Shown: positions 18,063 through 29,735, counted from the first letter of the stretch. The stretch: 64,000 nt of DNA from Paucisalibacillus globulus (GCF_900184735.1 NZ_LT855393.1:235844-299843), one strand, 5' to 3'. Notes: a model not told the origin generated them from the sequence alone. Translations and numbers: made by a program.

Positions 18063-18338
18063 TTATTTAAAATGAGATTGGATTTCATTAATTAATTGTT
18101 TTGCTCCCTCAGGACTCAACACTATTTTTCCATTTGCTAATGAAACATTGTCATCAGATGACTCCCCAGTGATCTGACAAGCCATATTTGGCTGATACTT
18201 TTTCAACACAACTTTATCATTATCGACATAAATTTCTAAAGGATCTTTAATATTAATATCCAGTGTTCTACGAAGTTCAATCGGAATAACGACCCTTCCC
18301 AATTCATCTACCTTTCTTACAATACCAGTAGATTTCAT
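18063..18338 (-). CDS. abrB: transition-state regulator AbrB
   Basis: Global DNA-binding repressor of post-exponential genes. The N-terminal swapped-hairpin domain is intact: MKSTGIVRKVDELGRVVIP at 1-19, with DNA-contact arginines at 8, 15, 23 and 24. It is followed by the C-terminal multimerisation domain to residue 91. The single cysteine of B. subtilis AbrB is also present (MACQITGES). The start has GGAGGAGGGG upstream. A sigma-A promoter and two Spo0A boxes lie just upstream, implying the classic Spo0A repression of abrB. Confidence 0.95.
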   Translation of the reverse strand: MKSTGIVRKVDELGRVVIPIELRRTLDINIKDPLEIYVDNDKVVLKKYQPNMACQITGESSDDNVSLANGKIVLSPEGAKQLINEIQSHFK

Positions 18339-18366
18339 ATACTTCCCCTCCTCCTACTCGCTCTAT

Positions 18367-18383
18367 TTCGTCACTTTTCGACA
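18367..18383 (-). promoter_or_regulatory. two Spo0A boxes in the abrB control region
   Basis: Read on the - strand, TGTCGAA (18383-18377) is a perfect 0A box. TGACGAA (18373-18367) is a six-of-seven match, starting exactly ten bases further downstream. They lie just downstream of the abrB promoter, as in B. subtilis, where Spo0A-P represses abrB. Confidence 0.75.
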
Positions 18384-18396
18384 TATTTCTTTTGCT

Positions 18397-18425
18397 ATAT
18401 TAGCAAACCTTTCTACTACTGTCAA
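18397..18425 (-). promoter_or_regulatory. sigma-A promoter of abrB
   Basis: On the - strand, consensus TTGACA (18425-18420), a 17-base spacer and TAATAT (18402-18397). The remaining gap to metG (18426-18704) shows no T-box leader and no other feature I can support. Confidence 0.75.
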
Positions 18426-18683
18426 TTCTGTTGATGTAATACAATAAATAATAGGAAAATTGTATTAATTGGCAGTATTCTTTTGTTCAATTACCCAATT
18501 ACGAACAAAGATAAACCAATAATTTGAAAAAAATTAATATTAATTCCAATATAGTAAAATATATCTACCCAGCTTAGAGTCTAAAATAGGAACTAATCGC
18601 TAATAATTCAAGATAGAAGAGTCAGGGCTAATAAGAAAAAATGGAAATATACCATAAAAATCGATACAATAGAAGAATCATAA

Positions 18684-20654
<1,971 letters not shown>

Positions 20655-20698
20655 GTTGTTATTTTTGTTAGTTATTTAATAAAGGAATGTACCTATGA

Positions 20699-21012
20699 TT
20701 GTTGCACTGAGCGATCCGAATACACGGAGACTCCTTGAAAAAGAAAAGCACTTTTTCTGCGTGCGATGTTTCGCTGACGAAGCCTTCCTTGTCCTGCGGG
20801 AGAATAGGCTTCGGTGAGACCCCGCAGTGCGAAATAGGGGTTCAAAGGCTAAAAACGCCTCATCCTGAGGCAACGCCTTTGTGACCAACATCCTGTTGGC
20901 CCGAGGCTCACCAGCCGCCCGCGGCAAGGTAGACACTGCGACGGTTCTTTCGAGCAGATGTCGCCCCTGTGCTGACAGTAAAAGCGGAGTGTATTCGGAT
21001 CGCGGTTAACAA
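20699..21012. repeat. modular intergenic palindromic repeat, copy 3 (long form)
   Basis: Perfect 15-bp inverted arms GCGATCCGAATACAC (20711-20725) and GTGTATTCGGATCGC (20989-21003) enclose the core, with ATTGTT/AACAAT outside them. The core holds the GGTGAGACCCCGCAGTGCG half, extra sequence with its own small hairpins (AAAGGC...GCCTTT; CCAACATCCTGTTGG), and the optional CAGCACAGGGGCGACATCTG-type block in reverse (about 20930-20985). This copy has the most internal additions. It lies between metG and tatD. Confidence 0.85.
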
Positions 21013-21026
21013 TCGAAGACATAAAT

Positions 21027-21072
21027 GGAAAGGTCAGCATACTACAAAACATGTAGAATCCTGACCTTTTCT
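21027..21072 (+). terminator. hairpin terminator upstream of tatD
   Basis: AAAGGTCAG (21029-21037) pairs with CTGACCTTT (21061-21069), with an inner CTAC/GTAG pair, then TTTTCT. It ends 20 bases before tatD and probably closes metG transcription; attenuation of tatD is an alternative. Confidence 0.65.
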
Positions 21073-21092
21073 AATAGAAAGGACAAATTCAC

Positions 21093-21863
21093 ATGTTATT
21101 CGACACACACGTACACCTCAACGCTGAACAATTCAAACAAGACCGAGAAGAAGTAATCAAACGCGCCTTTGACACAGGAGTAAAATACATGACCGTTGTC
21201 GGATTCGATCGAGAAACAATCCCCCTCGCCATCGAAATTGCCGAACAACACGATACTATTTATGCAGCGGTAGGCTGGCATCCAGTAGATGCAATCGACA
21301 TGACAGACGAAGATCTAGAGTGGATTGAAGAGCTATCCAGTCATCCAAAAGTAGTTGCCATTGGCGAAATGGGTCTCGATTATCATTGGGATAAATCTCC
21401 TAAAGATATTCAGAAAGAAGTATTCCGAAAGCAAATTCGATTGGCCAAAAAAGTGAACATGCCAATCATCATTCATAATCGTGAAGCAACCGAGGATATT
21501 ATCGAGATTCTACAGGAAGAAGATGCAAAAGAAGTTGGAGGAATTATGCATTGTTATAATGACTCTGCAAAATATGTCCAAACCTGTCTAGATATGAACT
21601 TTTATATATCACTAGGGGGTCCTGTAACATTTAAAAATGCCCATCTACCTAAAGAGGTCGCAGTAGAAGTTCCATTAGAACGACTTCTTGTTGAAACAGA
21701 TGCTCCTTTTTTAGCTCCACATCCAAATAGAGGGAAACGCAATGAGCCTGCCTATGTAAAATTAGTAGCAGAAAAGATTGCAGAATTACGAGAGATTTCT
21801 TTAGAAGAATTGAGTGAAAAAACAACCGAAAATGCTCTCAAATTATTTAACATTAACCAGTGA
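21093..21863 (+). CDS. tatD: TatD-family metal-dependent hydrolase
   Basis: Amidohydrolase-fold nuclease of 256 residues (B. subtilis YabD 255). Metal-binding residues are seen as HVHLN (6-10), GEMGLDYHW (about 92-100), IIHNREA (about 127-133), MHCYND (about 151-156) and VETDAPFLAPHP (about 202-213). Relatives show DNase activity. The ATG follows AGAAAGGAC. The first 200 bases use unusual codons compared with the rest, matching the pattern at the end of metG on the other side of the repeat. The gene order metG-tatD-yabE is conserved. Confidence 0.92.
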   Translation: MLFDTHVHLNAEQFKQDREEVIKRAFDTGVKYMTVVGFDRETIPLAIEIAEQHDTIYAAVGWHPVDAIDMTDEDLEWIEELSSHPKVVAIGEMGLDYHWDKSPKDIQKEVFRKQIRLAKKVNMPIIIHNREATEDIIEILQEEDAKEVGGIMHCYNDSAKYVQTCLDMNFYISLGGPVTFKNAHLPKEVAVEVPLERLLVETDAPFLAPHPNRGKRNEPAYVKLVAEKIAELREISLEELSEKTTENALKLFNINQ

Positions 21864-21916
21864 ATAGTAAATTTTAACTAAAAAAAACATAAATTTTTCA
21901 CTTTTTTAGACCATAT

Positions 21917-21944
21917 AGACTAGAAATGTTTCTAGTCTTTTTTC
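21917..21944 (+). terminator. terminator of tatD
   Basis: GACTAGAAA (21918-21926) pairs with TTTCTAGTC (21929-21937) before a T-rich run. Confidence 0.75.
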
Positions 21945-22018
21945 TTTGCCCAAAAGCTAGTGATAGCAAGAGTTTGACCCTATTCTGTCATGGTTATGAA
22001 ACAAGCTTTTATTGCCAA

Positions 22019-22044
22019 TGTAACCAAATTGTAAAATAACCGTA
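22019..22044 (+). promoter_or_regulatory. candidate ECF sigma promoter of yabE
   Basis: TGTAAC (22019-22024) and CGTA (22041-22044) with a 16-base spacer resemble the SigM/SigX-type consensus TGAAAC-N16-CGTC. yabE of B. subtilis is under ECF sigma control. Confidence 0.35.
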
Positions 22045-22056
22045 ATCCTATAAACA

Positions 22057-22086
22057 TTTACAAAAACATAATACTGTCTATATAAT
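22057..22086 (+). promoter_or_regulatory. candidate sigma-A promoter of yabE
   Basis: TTTACA (22057-22062), an 18-base spacer and consensus TATAAT (22081-22086), 25 bases before the yabE start. Confidence 0.5.
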
Positions 22087-22111
22087 CAACTCGAATAAGG
22101 AGGCAAGATGC

Positions 22112-23293
22112 ATGCGAATTCTTTCAAAGCTATTGCCGGCCTCGAAACGGATGCTGGTCAATTCAAGTATTGGTATTGTAGTGCTTTTAACATTTGCTAG
22201 TGTAATGCTATTTTATGCAACACAGAATGAAGTAGTATTTGCTGAAAATGGAGAAGATAGAACCATAGATACACATGCTGATACAGTTGAAGAACTACTA
22301 GAAGAAATAGGAATTGAAGTTGGAGTTCATGATGCACTATCGCATGATTTACATGCAGAGATTGCAGATGGAATGAAGATTGAATATAAGAAAGCAAATC
22401 AAGTTATTGTAACCATTGACGGAAAGAAAGAAGAATTCTTTACAGTTGAAAATACAGTTAAAGATTTTCTAGAGAAAGAAAATCTATCAGTCTCTGAACA
22501 TGATGCTCTTTCTCACCAATTAGACGATGAAATAGCAGATGGTCTTACCCTATCTATCACAAAAGCGTATCAAGTAGTGATTCAAGATGGTGAAAAAGAA
22601 AAGAAGGCATGGACAACTGGCGGTTCGGTTAAAGAATTGTTAGAGTCTAATAGTATAAAGCTTTCAAAACTTGATAAGGTAAAACCGGCACTAGATCAAA
22701 CGATTTCTAAAGATACAGCTATCTCCATTGTTCGAGTAGAAAAGAAGACAGAAGAAGTAACAGATTCTATTGCTTTTCAAACAGAAACTCGTAAGGACAG
22801 TTCCCTTGCTAAAGGCAAAGAGCAAGTAATTGAAGCTGGAGAAGACGGATCCGTTGTTAAAACATATGAAGTTACATATGAAAACGGGGAAGAAGTAAAT
22901 CGTGAATTAGTAGCGGAAGAGGTTACAAAAGAAAGTAAGAACCGAATTGTAGCAATTGGAACAAAAGAACCACAAAACTTAGTGACCCTATCTAGTGGGG
23001 ATGGAAAAGAATTCACTATGACTGCAAGTGCATTTACTGCAACATGCAGTGGCTGTTCTGGTTATACTGCAACTGGTATTAACTTAAAAGCAAATCCTAA
23101 TATGAAAGTTATTGCTGTAGATCCAAGCGTTATTCCACTAGGTACAAAAGTTTGGGTGGAAGGATATGGAGAAGCAATCGCTGGAGATACCGGTGGTAAT
23201 ATTAGTGGTATGCGTATCGACGTTCATGTACCATCAAAGGCTGATGCTTATAAATGGGGCGTAAGAAAAGTTAAAGTAATCATTTTAGACTAA
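22112..23293 (+). CDS. yabE: cell-wall-binding protein with DUF348 x3, G5 and 3D domains (YabE)
   Basis: Exported, membrane-anchored putative muralytic enzyme of the stationary-phase survival (Sps/Rpf-like) group. A single transmembrane anchor lies at about 17-37. Three DUF348 repeats follow (each with a DGxx(I/L)xIxxAxxV-like strand, about 40-200), then a G5 domain (about 205-285) and a C-terminal 3D domain (about 300-393). The three aspartates of the last are visible in AVDPSVIPLG, AGDTGGN and RIDVH. Length 393 compares with 437 in B. subtilis. The ATG follows AAGGAGG. Confidence 0.9.
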   Translation: MRILSKLLPASKRMLVNSSIGIVVLLTFASVMLFYATQNEVVFAENGEDRTIDTHADTVEELLEEIGIEVGVHDALSHDLHAEIADGMKIEYKKANQVIVTIDGKKEEFFTVENTVKDFLEKENLSVSEHDALSHQLDDEIADGLTLSITKAYQVVIQDGEKEKKAWTTGGSVKELLESNSIKLSKLDKVKPALDQTISKDTAISIVRVEKKTEEVTDSIAFQTETRKDSSLAKGKEQVIEAGEDGSVVKTYEVTYENGEEVNRELVAEEVTKESKNRIVAIGTKEPQNLVTLSSGDGKEFTMTASAFTATCSGCSGYTATGINLKANPNMKVIAVDPSVIPLGTKVWVEGYGEAIAGDTGGNISGMRIDVHVPSKADAYKWGVRKVKVIILD

Positions 23294-23300
23294 TGAATTC

Positions 23301-23338
23301 AATGCTCTTACCATGTTATAGTGGTAAGAGCATATTTT
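23301..23338 (+). terminator. terminator of yabE
   Basis: ATGCTCTTACC (23302-23312) pairs with GGTAAGAGCAT (23323-23333) followed by a T-rich tract. Confidence 0.88.
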
Positions 23339-23365
23339 ATTTTGCAAAAAAGCGAGGAACAACCA

Positions 23366-24801
<1,436 letters not shown>

Positions 24802-24803
<2 letters not shown>

Positions 24804-24832
24804 AAGGATGTCCTAAGCGGACATCCTTTTAT
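24802..24832 (+). terminator. terminator of rnmV-rsmA
   Basis: AAAAGGATGTCC (24802-24813) pairs with GGACATCCTTTT (24819-24830). Confidence 0.85.
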
Positions 24833-24846
24833 TATGGGCATAAAGC

Positions 24847-24874
24847 ACGCATACGGCTCTTTACTCATAGTCTA
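24847..24874 (+). promoter_or_regulatory. candidate sigma-K promoter of yabG
   Basis: AC (24847-24848), a 17-base spacer and CATAGTCTA (24866-24874) match the sigma-K pattern AC-N16/17-CATAnnnTA. yabG is a sigma-K gene in B. subtilis. Confidence 0.5.
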
Positions 24875-24919
24875 TAGAGGAGAATGCTTTTTCTTCAGTG
24901 AAGGCTGTGAGGTGTGTAT

Positions 24920-25831
24920 ATGGAGCGTAGAACAAAAGGTGAATTAGTAACAAGGAAATCATATCATCATGATTTATTATTTCGTATTGATCAGATAAAA
25001 CAGGAAAAAGCAGTCCTACATGGTGAGGATATTCGGTTAGTAGCAGATGCCCCTCTCGATGACTTAGTGAAAGTTGAAGAAAGGGATCTCGTTAAAAGAA
25101 GGCAAAAAGGAAAAGACCAAGAAGAATTTTCGTATCGTTTATTTCGACAAGATTATCAGCTAATGAAGGAAAAGCGTGATTACCAATCAACCGATGGCTA
25201 CCAGTATACCGATTATTTCCAACTGCCAGCTAAAGTACTTCACTTAGATGGTGATCAAATGTATTTAAGAAAATGTATAGCCCTTTATCAACGTTTGGGA
25301 CTTCAAGTGCATGGGGTTCATCTAAACGAGAAGGAGATGTCCTTTCATATTCGTTCTTTAATTGAGAAAATCCAACCAGATATTATCGTCGTGACAGGAC
25401 ATGATTCATTTTCCAAAACGAAAGGGTCAAAAGATGATATTCGTGCCTATCGCCATTCAAAATATTTTGCTGAAACCGTTAGAGAGGCTAGAAAGGTCGT
25501 CCCTAATTTAGATCAACTAGTCATCTTTGCAGGGGCATGTCAGTCCCATTTTGAATCATTAATACGGGCTGGAGCCAATTTTGCAAGTTCCCCACTTAGA
25601 ATAAACATTCATGCATTAGACCCTGTTTATATCGCCGCCAAAATAGCATATACACCATTTATGGAAAAGGTAAATGTGTGGGATGCACTCCGCAATACGA
25701 TGACAGGAGAGAAAGGGATGGGTGGTGTAGAAACAAGAGGGCTTCTTCGTACTGGATTACCTTATCTTACTGATAGTGACCAAGAATCCAGTGACTCGAG
25801 CGATGGAACAGTAAATTTAAAACTCGGCTAA
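24920..25831 (+). CDS. yabG: sporulation-specific protease YabG
   Basis: Cysteine protease that trims several spore coat proteins in the mother cell. The 303-residue protein carries the family's VLHLDGDQMYLRKCIALY segment (about 102-119), TGHDSFSK (about 154-161), RHSKYFAETVREAR and FAGACQSHFE, the last with a conserved Cys-Gln-Ser-His stretch likely to be part of the active site. The ATG at 24920 follows GAGGTG; the GTG two codons earlier overlaps that site. A sigma-K-like promoter precedes it. Confidence 0.92.
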   Translation: MERRTKGELVTRKSYHHDLLFRIDQIKQEKAVLHGEDIRLVADAPLDDLVKVEERDLVKRRQKGKDQEEFSYRLFRQDYQLMKEKRDYQSTDGYQYTDYFQLPAKVLHLDGDQMYLRKCIALYQRLGLQVHGVHLNEKEMSFHIRSLIEKIQPDIIVVTGHDSFSKTKGSKDDIRAYRHSKYFAETVREARKVVPNLDQLVIFAGACQSHFESLIRAGANFASSPLRINIHALDPVYIAAKIAYTPFMEKVNVWDALRNTMTGEKGMGGVETRGLLRTGLPYLTDSDQESSDSSDGTVNLKLG

Positions 25832-25858
25832 CTCCTTTAAAGTAAGTCGGGTTTTAAT
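25817..25858 (+). terminator. terminator of yabG
   Basis: AAAACTCGGCT (25819-25829) pairs with AGTCGGGTTTT (25845-25855), with wobble pairs, starting inside the last codons. Confidence 0.65.
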
Positions 25859-25974
25859 CTAATTTATACTGGTATCCTTTTGTCTAGTTAGAAGAATAAA
25901 TTATATATTGTAAAAAAGGATACATAATCTGTCAATATTTTGTAATAATAAACTCAGATAGTGAAATTTACTTG

Positions 25975-26004
25975 TTGACATCAAAAAACATATCTTGTTA
26001 TAAT
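25975..26004 (+). promoter_or_regulatory. strong sigma-A promoter of veg
   Basis: Perfect TTGACA (25975-25980) and TATAAT (25999-26004) hexamers, 18 bases apart, with an AT-rich upstream region. The veg promoter is a classic strong vegetative promoter in B. subtilis. Confidence 0.8.
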
Positions 26005-26069
26005 AAAAGATTTTATTTGACTTTTATACAAGCATGTGTTAAAGTATAAGTACAGTGAGGTGGAGTGTA

Positions 26070-26339
26070 TTGGCTAAAACATTAACCGAAATCAAGCAAG
26101 GTCTTGAAGGTCAGATTGGTAAACGATTGACACTAAAAGCTAATGGCGGCAGAAGGAAGACGATAGAAAGAACGGGAGTACTAGCAGAAACGTATCCTTC
26201 TGTATTTATTGTTGAATTAGATCAAGACGAAAATGCTTTCGAACGTGTTTCATACAGCTATGCAGACGTACTAACAGAAACAGTAGAATTAAACTTCAAT
26301 GAAACCCTTCATGCAAGCGCATCGTTAATGGATCAGTAA
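26070..26339 (+). CDS. veg: Veg protein
   Basis: Small, highly expressed protein (89 residues; B. subtilis 86), linked to biofilm formation through the SlrR/SinR circuit. The central block is nearly invariant: [18 protein letters not shown] (about 17-34) and [17 protein letters not shown] (about 66-82). I take the TTG at 26070 as start since the protein then begins AKTLTEIK like its homologue and GAGGTGGAG is well placed. The stop codon overlaps the terminator stem. Confidence 0.94.
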   Translation: MAKTLTEIKQGLEGQIGKRLTLKANGGRRKTIERTGVLAETYPSVFIVELDQDENAFERVSYSYADVLTETVELNFNETLHASASLMDQ

Positions 26340-26370
26340 CCTTTAAAGGATACTGATCCTTGTTTTTTTT
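26330..26370 (+). terminator. terminator of veg
   Basis: GGATCAGTA (26330-26338) and TACTGATCC (26351-26359) form a stem that includes the veg stop codon, followed by an eight-base T run. Confidence 0.85.
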
Positions 26371-26496
26371 ATAACCTCTTTATTATTCTCACCACTTTAT
26401 GTCCATGTAATTCACCTGAGACTTGGCAAAGATTAATTAATTGCATATAATTATTTGATAATTAAAACTTTATTTCTTAGGGGGACAATAACTAAA

Positions 26497-26844
26497 ATGG
26501 GGACATTGGAGAATGCAACTACGGAACAAGTTTGGCAAAGTATAGAAGATAAATTGACTAATAACAAAGAACCTTATTCAGACATGAAAGGTACATATGA
26601 AATACAAATTACGGATGAGAATGTAACATACCAGCTCTCATTTCGTGATGGCAATTTTTCACTTAACAAAGATGGTAGTGATAAACCGGATTGTACGTTA
26701 AAAATGAAAAATGGGGTATTCAGAAAGTTCTTAGCGGGAAATTTAAATAGTATGACAGCATTTATGACAGGAAAACTTAAGGTTGATGGGAACATTTCCA
26801 TGGCATTGAAGTTGGAAAGTCTTTTAAAGCAATATCAGTTTTAA
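26497..26844 (+). CDS. SCP2 sterol-binding domain protein
   Basis: A single SCP2-like lipid-binding domain of 115 residues. Recognised by the family pattern: YEIQITDENVTYQLSFRDGN, a DCTLKMKNGVFRKFLAG segment (about 66-82), and the C-terminal FMTGKLKVDGNISMALKLESLL (residues 90-111). Such domains carry fatty acyl chains or other lipids; the bacterial ligand is unknown. The ATG at 26497 has GGGGGAC upstream, though spacing is long (about 12). B. subtilis has no gene here between veg and sspF, so this is an addition. Confidence 0.82.
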   Translation: MGTLENATTEQVWQSIEDKLTNNKEPYSDMKGTYEIQITDENVTYQLSFRDGNFSLNKDGSDKPDCTLKMKNGVFRKFLAGNLNSMTAFMTGKLKVDGNISMALKLESLLKQYQF

Positions 26845-26949
26845 GAAAGAATTTCCTGATTTACCTAGATATAACTTGGCTATATCCCCATAGCTTGAAC
26901 AAACTAAGAATGTCGTAACAAGTTATAACAGGGAAGGGGTTGTTCTTTC

Positions 26950-27123
26950 ATGGGTAGACGAGGGATCATGTCTGACCAACTGAAAGAAGAAATTGCAAAA
27001 GAGTTAGGCTTTTACGACACGGTGCAAAAAGAAGGCTGGGGCGGAATTAAGGCAAGGGATGCCGGGAACATGGTAAAACGTGCAATTGAAATAGCCGAGC
27101 AAAACATGCAGAGCAGATCATAA
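26950..27123 (+). CDS. sspF: alpha/beta-type small acid-soluble spore protein SspF
   Basis: A 57-residue DNA-binding spore protein. It contains the germination protease target region KEEIAKELG (about 12-20) and the conserved C-terminal block [20 protein letters not shown] (residues 28-47). These proteins coat forespore DNA and protect it from UV and heat. The ATG follows AAGGGGTTG. The gene is in its usual place before ispE. A sigma-G promoter is expected, but I could not find a convincing one. Confidence 0.93.
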   Translation: MGRRGIMSDQLKEEIAKELGFYDTVQKEGWGGIKARDAGNMVKRAIEIAEQNMQSRS

Positions 27124-27140
27124 ATGGTCTGCTCTTTTTT
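27110..27140 (+). terminator. terminator of sspF
   Basis: AGAGCAGA (27110-27117) and TCTGCTCT (27128-27135) pair across the stop codon, followed by a T run. Confidence 0.85.
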
Positions 27141-27160
27141 ATTATTGGTGGAGAGCTCTC

Positions 27161-27360
27161 CTCAAGACCATTTTTGAATCTAATTCATTGCAAAAAGGTT
27201 GTGAGAGTGGTCCTCATAACCATTTCGAGTTCAATCAGTGCTAATAAGGTTATGAGGACCGTCCTCAAGACCAATTCGAGTTCAAATCAGTGCTAAAAAG
27301 GTTGTGAGCCCCTCCCCATAATTATTTCAAATCCAACAAACTCACAAAAAGTGCATAAAC
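27161..27360. repeat. short tandem array, 51-52 bp units, before ispE
   Basis: Units starting CTCAAGACC, CTCATAACC and CTCAAGACC occur at 27161, 27213 and 27264, followed by a decayed fourth near 27312. The middle unit carries a perfect 9-bp inverted pair, CTCATAACC/GGTTATGAG; the others have partial pairs. GAGGACcGTCCTC forms a palindrome at the junction of units two and three. It is non-coding. 27361-27505 is AT-rich and shows nothing else certain. Confidence 0.8.
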
Positions 27361-27505
27361 CCTCTACCTCATTACCATTCAAAAAACTACCCTACACCTA
27401 AAATACTCACGACATTATATTAATTTTCACACTATCAAGGACTCGCTTCCACCATCAAATGATATGTGTTACAATTTCCATACATGAAAAAAGTAGGTGA
27501 CGGTT

Positions 27506-28357
27506 ATGACTCATTTTGAGAAGGCGCCTGCTAAAATCAACCTGTCACTTGACGTTCTAAGGAAACGTGAAGATGGTTATCATGACGTGGAAATGATTAT
27601 GACGACAGTTGATTTGGCAGACCGAATTGAGTTAAATACTTTAGTGGAGGATCGTATCGAAGTCTCATTATGGAGTAGATATGTTCCAAATGATGAACGG
27701 AATTTGGCTTATAAAGCTGCACAAGCATTTAAACAAAAATACAATATTAAAAAAGGTGTTCATATTAAGATTGAGAAGGTCATCCCAGTTTCTGCTGGTT
27801 TAGGCGGTGGTAGTACAGATGCTGCGGCGGTTCTACGGGGCTTGAATCAATTATGGAATATGAACATCCCAATTGATGAGCTTGCAAAACTTGGATCTAC
27901 ATTAGGGTCGGACATTCCGTTTTGTGTATATGGCTCAACTGGAATCGCAAAAGGATTTGGTGAGATAGTCGAGAAACTACCATCTCCACCTCCTTTTTGG
28001 GTTATATTAGCAAAACCAGACATTGGTGTATCAACCAGAACGATCTTTCAACGTGTGAAAGTGGATGAAATTAGCCATCCTAATACAAACGGTGTAATAG
28101 AAGCATTATATGAAAAGGACTTTACAAAGCTCTGTCATAACATCGGTAATTCATTAGAAGAGATAACAGCCTCGCTTCATCCAGAGATACTACGAATTAA
28201 AGAGAAGATGAGACAAGCAGGTGCTGCGGGTGTGTTAATGAGCGGAAGTGGCCCTACTGTTTACGGATTAGTTGAGCATGAAAGCAAGGCGCAAAGAATC
28301 TATAACGGAATGAAAGGGTTCTGTACCGAGGTTTATTTAGTGCGATTACTTGGATAA
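27506..28357 (+). CDS. ispE: 4-diphosphocytidyl-2-C-methyl-D-erythritol kinase
   Basis: GHMP-family kinase of the MEP isoprenoid pathway. The 283 residues begin with [17 protein letters not shown]. The ATP-binding motif [15 protein letters not shown] (about 93-107) and the C-terminal [12 protein letters not shown] (about 245-256) are both clear. The ATG at 27506 with AGGTGA upstream is preferred to the GTG at 27497. B. subtilis order sspF-ispE-purR is kept. Confidence 0.95.
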   Translation: MTHFEKAPAKINLSLDVLRKREDGYHDVEMIMTTVDLADRIELNTLVEDRIEVSLWSRYVPNDERNLAYKAAQAFKQKYNIKKGVHIKIEKVIPVSAGLGGGSTDAAAVLRGLNQLWNMNIPIDELAKLGSTLGSDIPFCVYGSTGIAKGFGEIVEKLPSPPPFWVILAKPDIGVSTRTIFQRVKVDEISHPNTNGVIEALYEKDFTKLCHNIGNSLEEITASLHPEILRIKEKMRQAGAAGVLMSGSGPTVYGLVEHESKAQRIYNGMKGFCTEVYLVRLLG

Positions 28358-28421
28358 ACTTGCTAAAAACATATAATGGTGGTATGTTTATATAAAATAA
28401 TTCGGTTTTTGAGGTGAAAGC

Positions 28422-29231
28422 ATGAAACGTAGTGGACGTTTAGTAGCATTAACTAATTTTTTTCTAGAAAACCCTAGGATTCATAAAAACCTACCATCGT
28501 TTTCGGATAAATATAATGCAGCAAAGGCATCTATTAGTGAGGATTTAGATATAATTGACGAGTTGTTTCGTGAAGAAGGAATTGGTTACTTAAAGCGTAT
28601 CGCTGGTTCAGCTGGTGGTGTAATGTATATTCCAGAAGCATCAAGAGAAAAGGGCATAGAATTTGTTGATCAGTTATGTGAACGGCTAAAGGATCCAAAT
28701 CGAATACTACCTGGTGGTTATCTTTATATGAGTGACATTTTAGGTGAACCATCTACAGTTCGTGAGATTGGAAGAATATTTGCTTCCAATTTTTCTAATT
28801 TAGAAATTGATGTAGTGGTGACGGTTGCCACAAAAGGAATTCCACTTGCATATGCGGTTGCATCCTTCCTAAATGTGCCGGTAGTCATTGTTAGGCGAGA
28901 TCCTAAAGTAACAGAAGGTTCATCCGTAAGCATTAACTATGTATCGGGCTCATCGAGAAAGATACAAACCATGGTCCTCCCAAAACGCAGTTTCGAGGAA
29001 GGATCTAATGTATGTATTATTGATGACTTCATGAAAGCAGGCGGTACCATTAATGGTATAGTAAGCCTCTTAAAAGAGTTTAATGCCAATGTAAAAGCAA
29101 TTGGAGTACTAGCAGAAGCAGATGATGAAGAAGAAGAACGAATCGTAGACGACTATACTTCTCTAGTAAAAATATCAGATGTAGATATAAAAGAGAACTT
29201 CATCTCCGTACAACGCGGTAATTTTATATAA
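28422..29231 (+). CDS. purR: purine operon repressor PurR
   Basis: PRPP-responsive repressor of purine synthesis genes. The N-terminal winged-helix domain (about 1-74) starts KRSGRLVALTNFFLENP. The C-terminal phosphoribosyltransferase-like domain has the PRPP motif VCIIDDFMKAGGTINGIVSL at about 197-216. The 269 residues are near the B. subtilis length of 285. The ATG follows GAGGTGAAAGC. In B. subtilis yabJ comes next; here the next gene is spoVG and yabJ is absent. Confidence 0.95.
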   Translation: MKRSGRLVALTNFFLENPRIHKNLPSFSDKYNAAKASISEDLDIIDELFREEGIGYLKRIAGSAGGVMYIPEASREKGIEFVDQLCERLKDPNRILPGGYLYMSDILGEPSTVREIGRIFASNFSNLEIDVVVTVATKGIPLAYAVASFLNVPVVIVRRDPKVTEGSSVSINYVSGSSRKIQTMVLPKRSFEEGSNVCIIDDFMKAGGTINGIVSLLKEFNANVKAIGVLAEADDEEEERIVDDYTSLVKISDVDIKENFISVQRGNFI

Positions 29232-29243
29232 TTAATTAATTTG

Positions 29244-29297
29244 AGGTTGGAATACAACTAGTTTTGGGTAACGAAACGTTGTATACCAGCCTTTTTT
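29244..29297 (+). terminator. terminator of ispE-purR
   Basis: GGTTGGAATACAAC (29245-29258) and GTTGTATACCAGCC (29278-29291) pair with two mismatches or wobbles, followed by a T run. Confidence 0.75.
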
Positions 29298-29382
29298 CTA
29301 TCTAATTTAATATTCTAAAAACTAGTAAAAAACATCTATTTTTTACTTTTTGTGTAAATTATTAAACTTTTTTCAATTTTAA

Positions 29383-29409
29383 GCAGGAATTTAGAAATAT
29401 TTGTAGAAT
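29383..29409 (+). promoter_or_regulatory. sigma-H promoter of spoVG
   Basis: GCAGGAATT (29383-29391), an 11-base spacer and GTAGAAT (29403-29409) match the sigma-H consensus RnAGGAWWW-N11/12-RnnGAAT. spoVG is the classical sigma-H gene, and the A/T-rich sequence upstream (29320-29382) resembles the AbrB target in B. subtilis. Confidence 0.72.
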
Positions 29410-29447
29410 TATTAATTAACTCAAAAGTACAAAGGTGGTGAATCAGC

Positions 29448-29735
29448 ATGGAAGTAACTGACGTAAGATTACGCCGTGTTAACACGGAAGGTAGAATGCG
29501 TGCTATCGCATCTATTACGTTAGATCAGGAATTTGTAGTTCATGATATCCGCGTTATCGATGGTAACAATGGACTATTCGTGGCTATGCCATCTAAACGA
29601 ACTCCTGATGGTGAATTCAGAGATATTGCACATCCGATTAACTCTAATACACGTTCTAAAATTCAGGATGCAGTATTAGAAGAATATCGCCGTGCAGGTG
29701 AAGAAGTTGAATTTGAGGAAGCGGGAGCATCCTAA
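29448..29735 (+). CDS. spoVG: regulatory RNA/DNA-binding protein SpoVG
   Basis: Small regulator (95 residues; B. subtilis 97) affecting cell division and sporulation; relatives bind nucleic acid. Conserved blocks: [20 protein letters not shown] at the start, the [20 protein letters not shown] core and the ...[12 protein letters not shown]... segment with the DNA-contact residues. The ATG follows AAGGTGGTGAATC. It is a single gene under a sigma-H-like promoter, followed by a terminator. Confidence 0.96.
   Translation: MEVTDVRLRRVNTEGRMRAIASITLDQEFVVHDIRVIDGNNGLFVAMPSKRTPDGEFRDIAHPINSNTRSKIQDAVLEEYRRAGEEVEFEEAGAS

Noticed and set aside
20676..21052. Open frames on the - strand between metG and tatD
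   Set aside because: They lie in repeat copy 3 and resemble no known protein; the frame differs from that in other copies.
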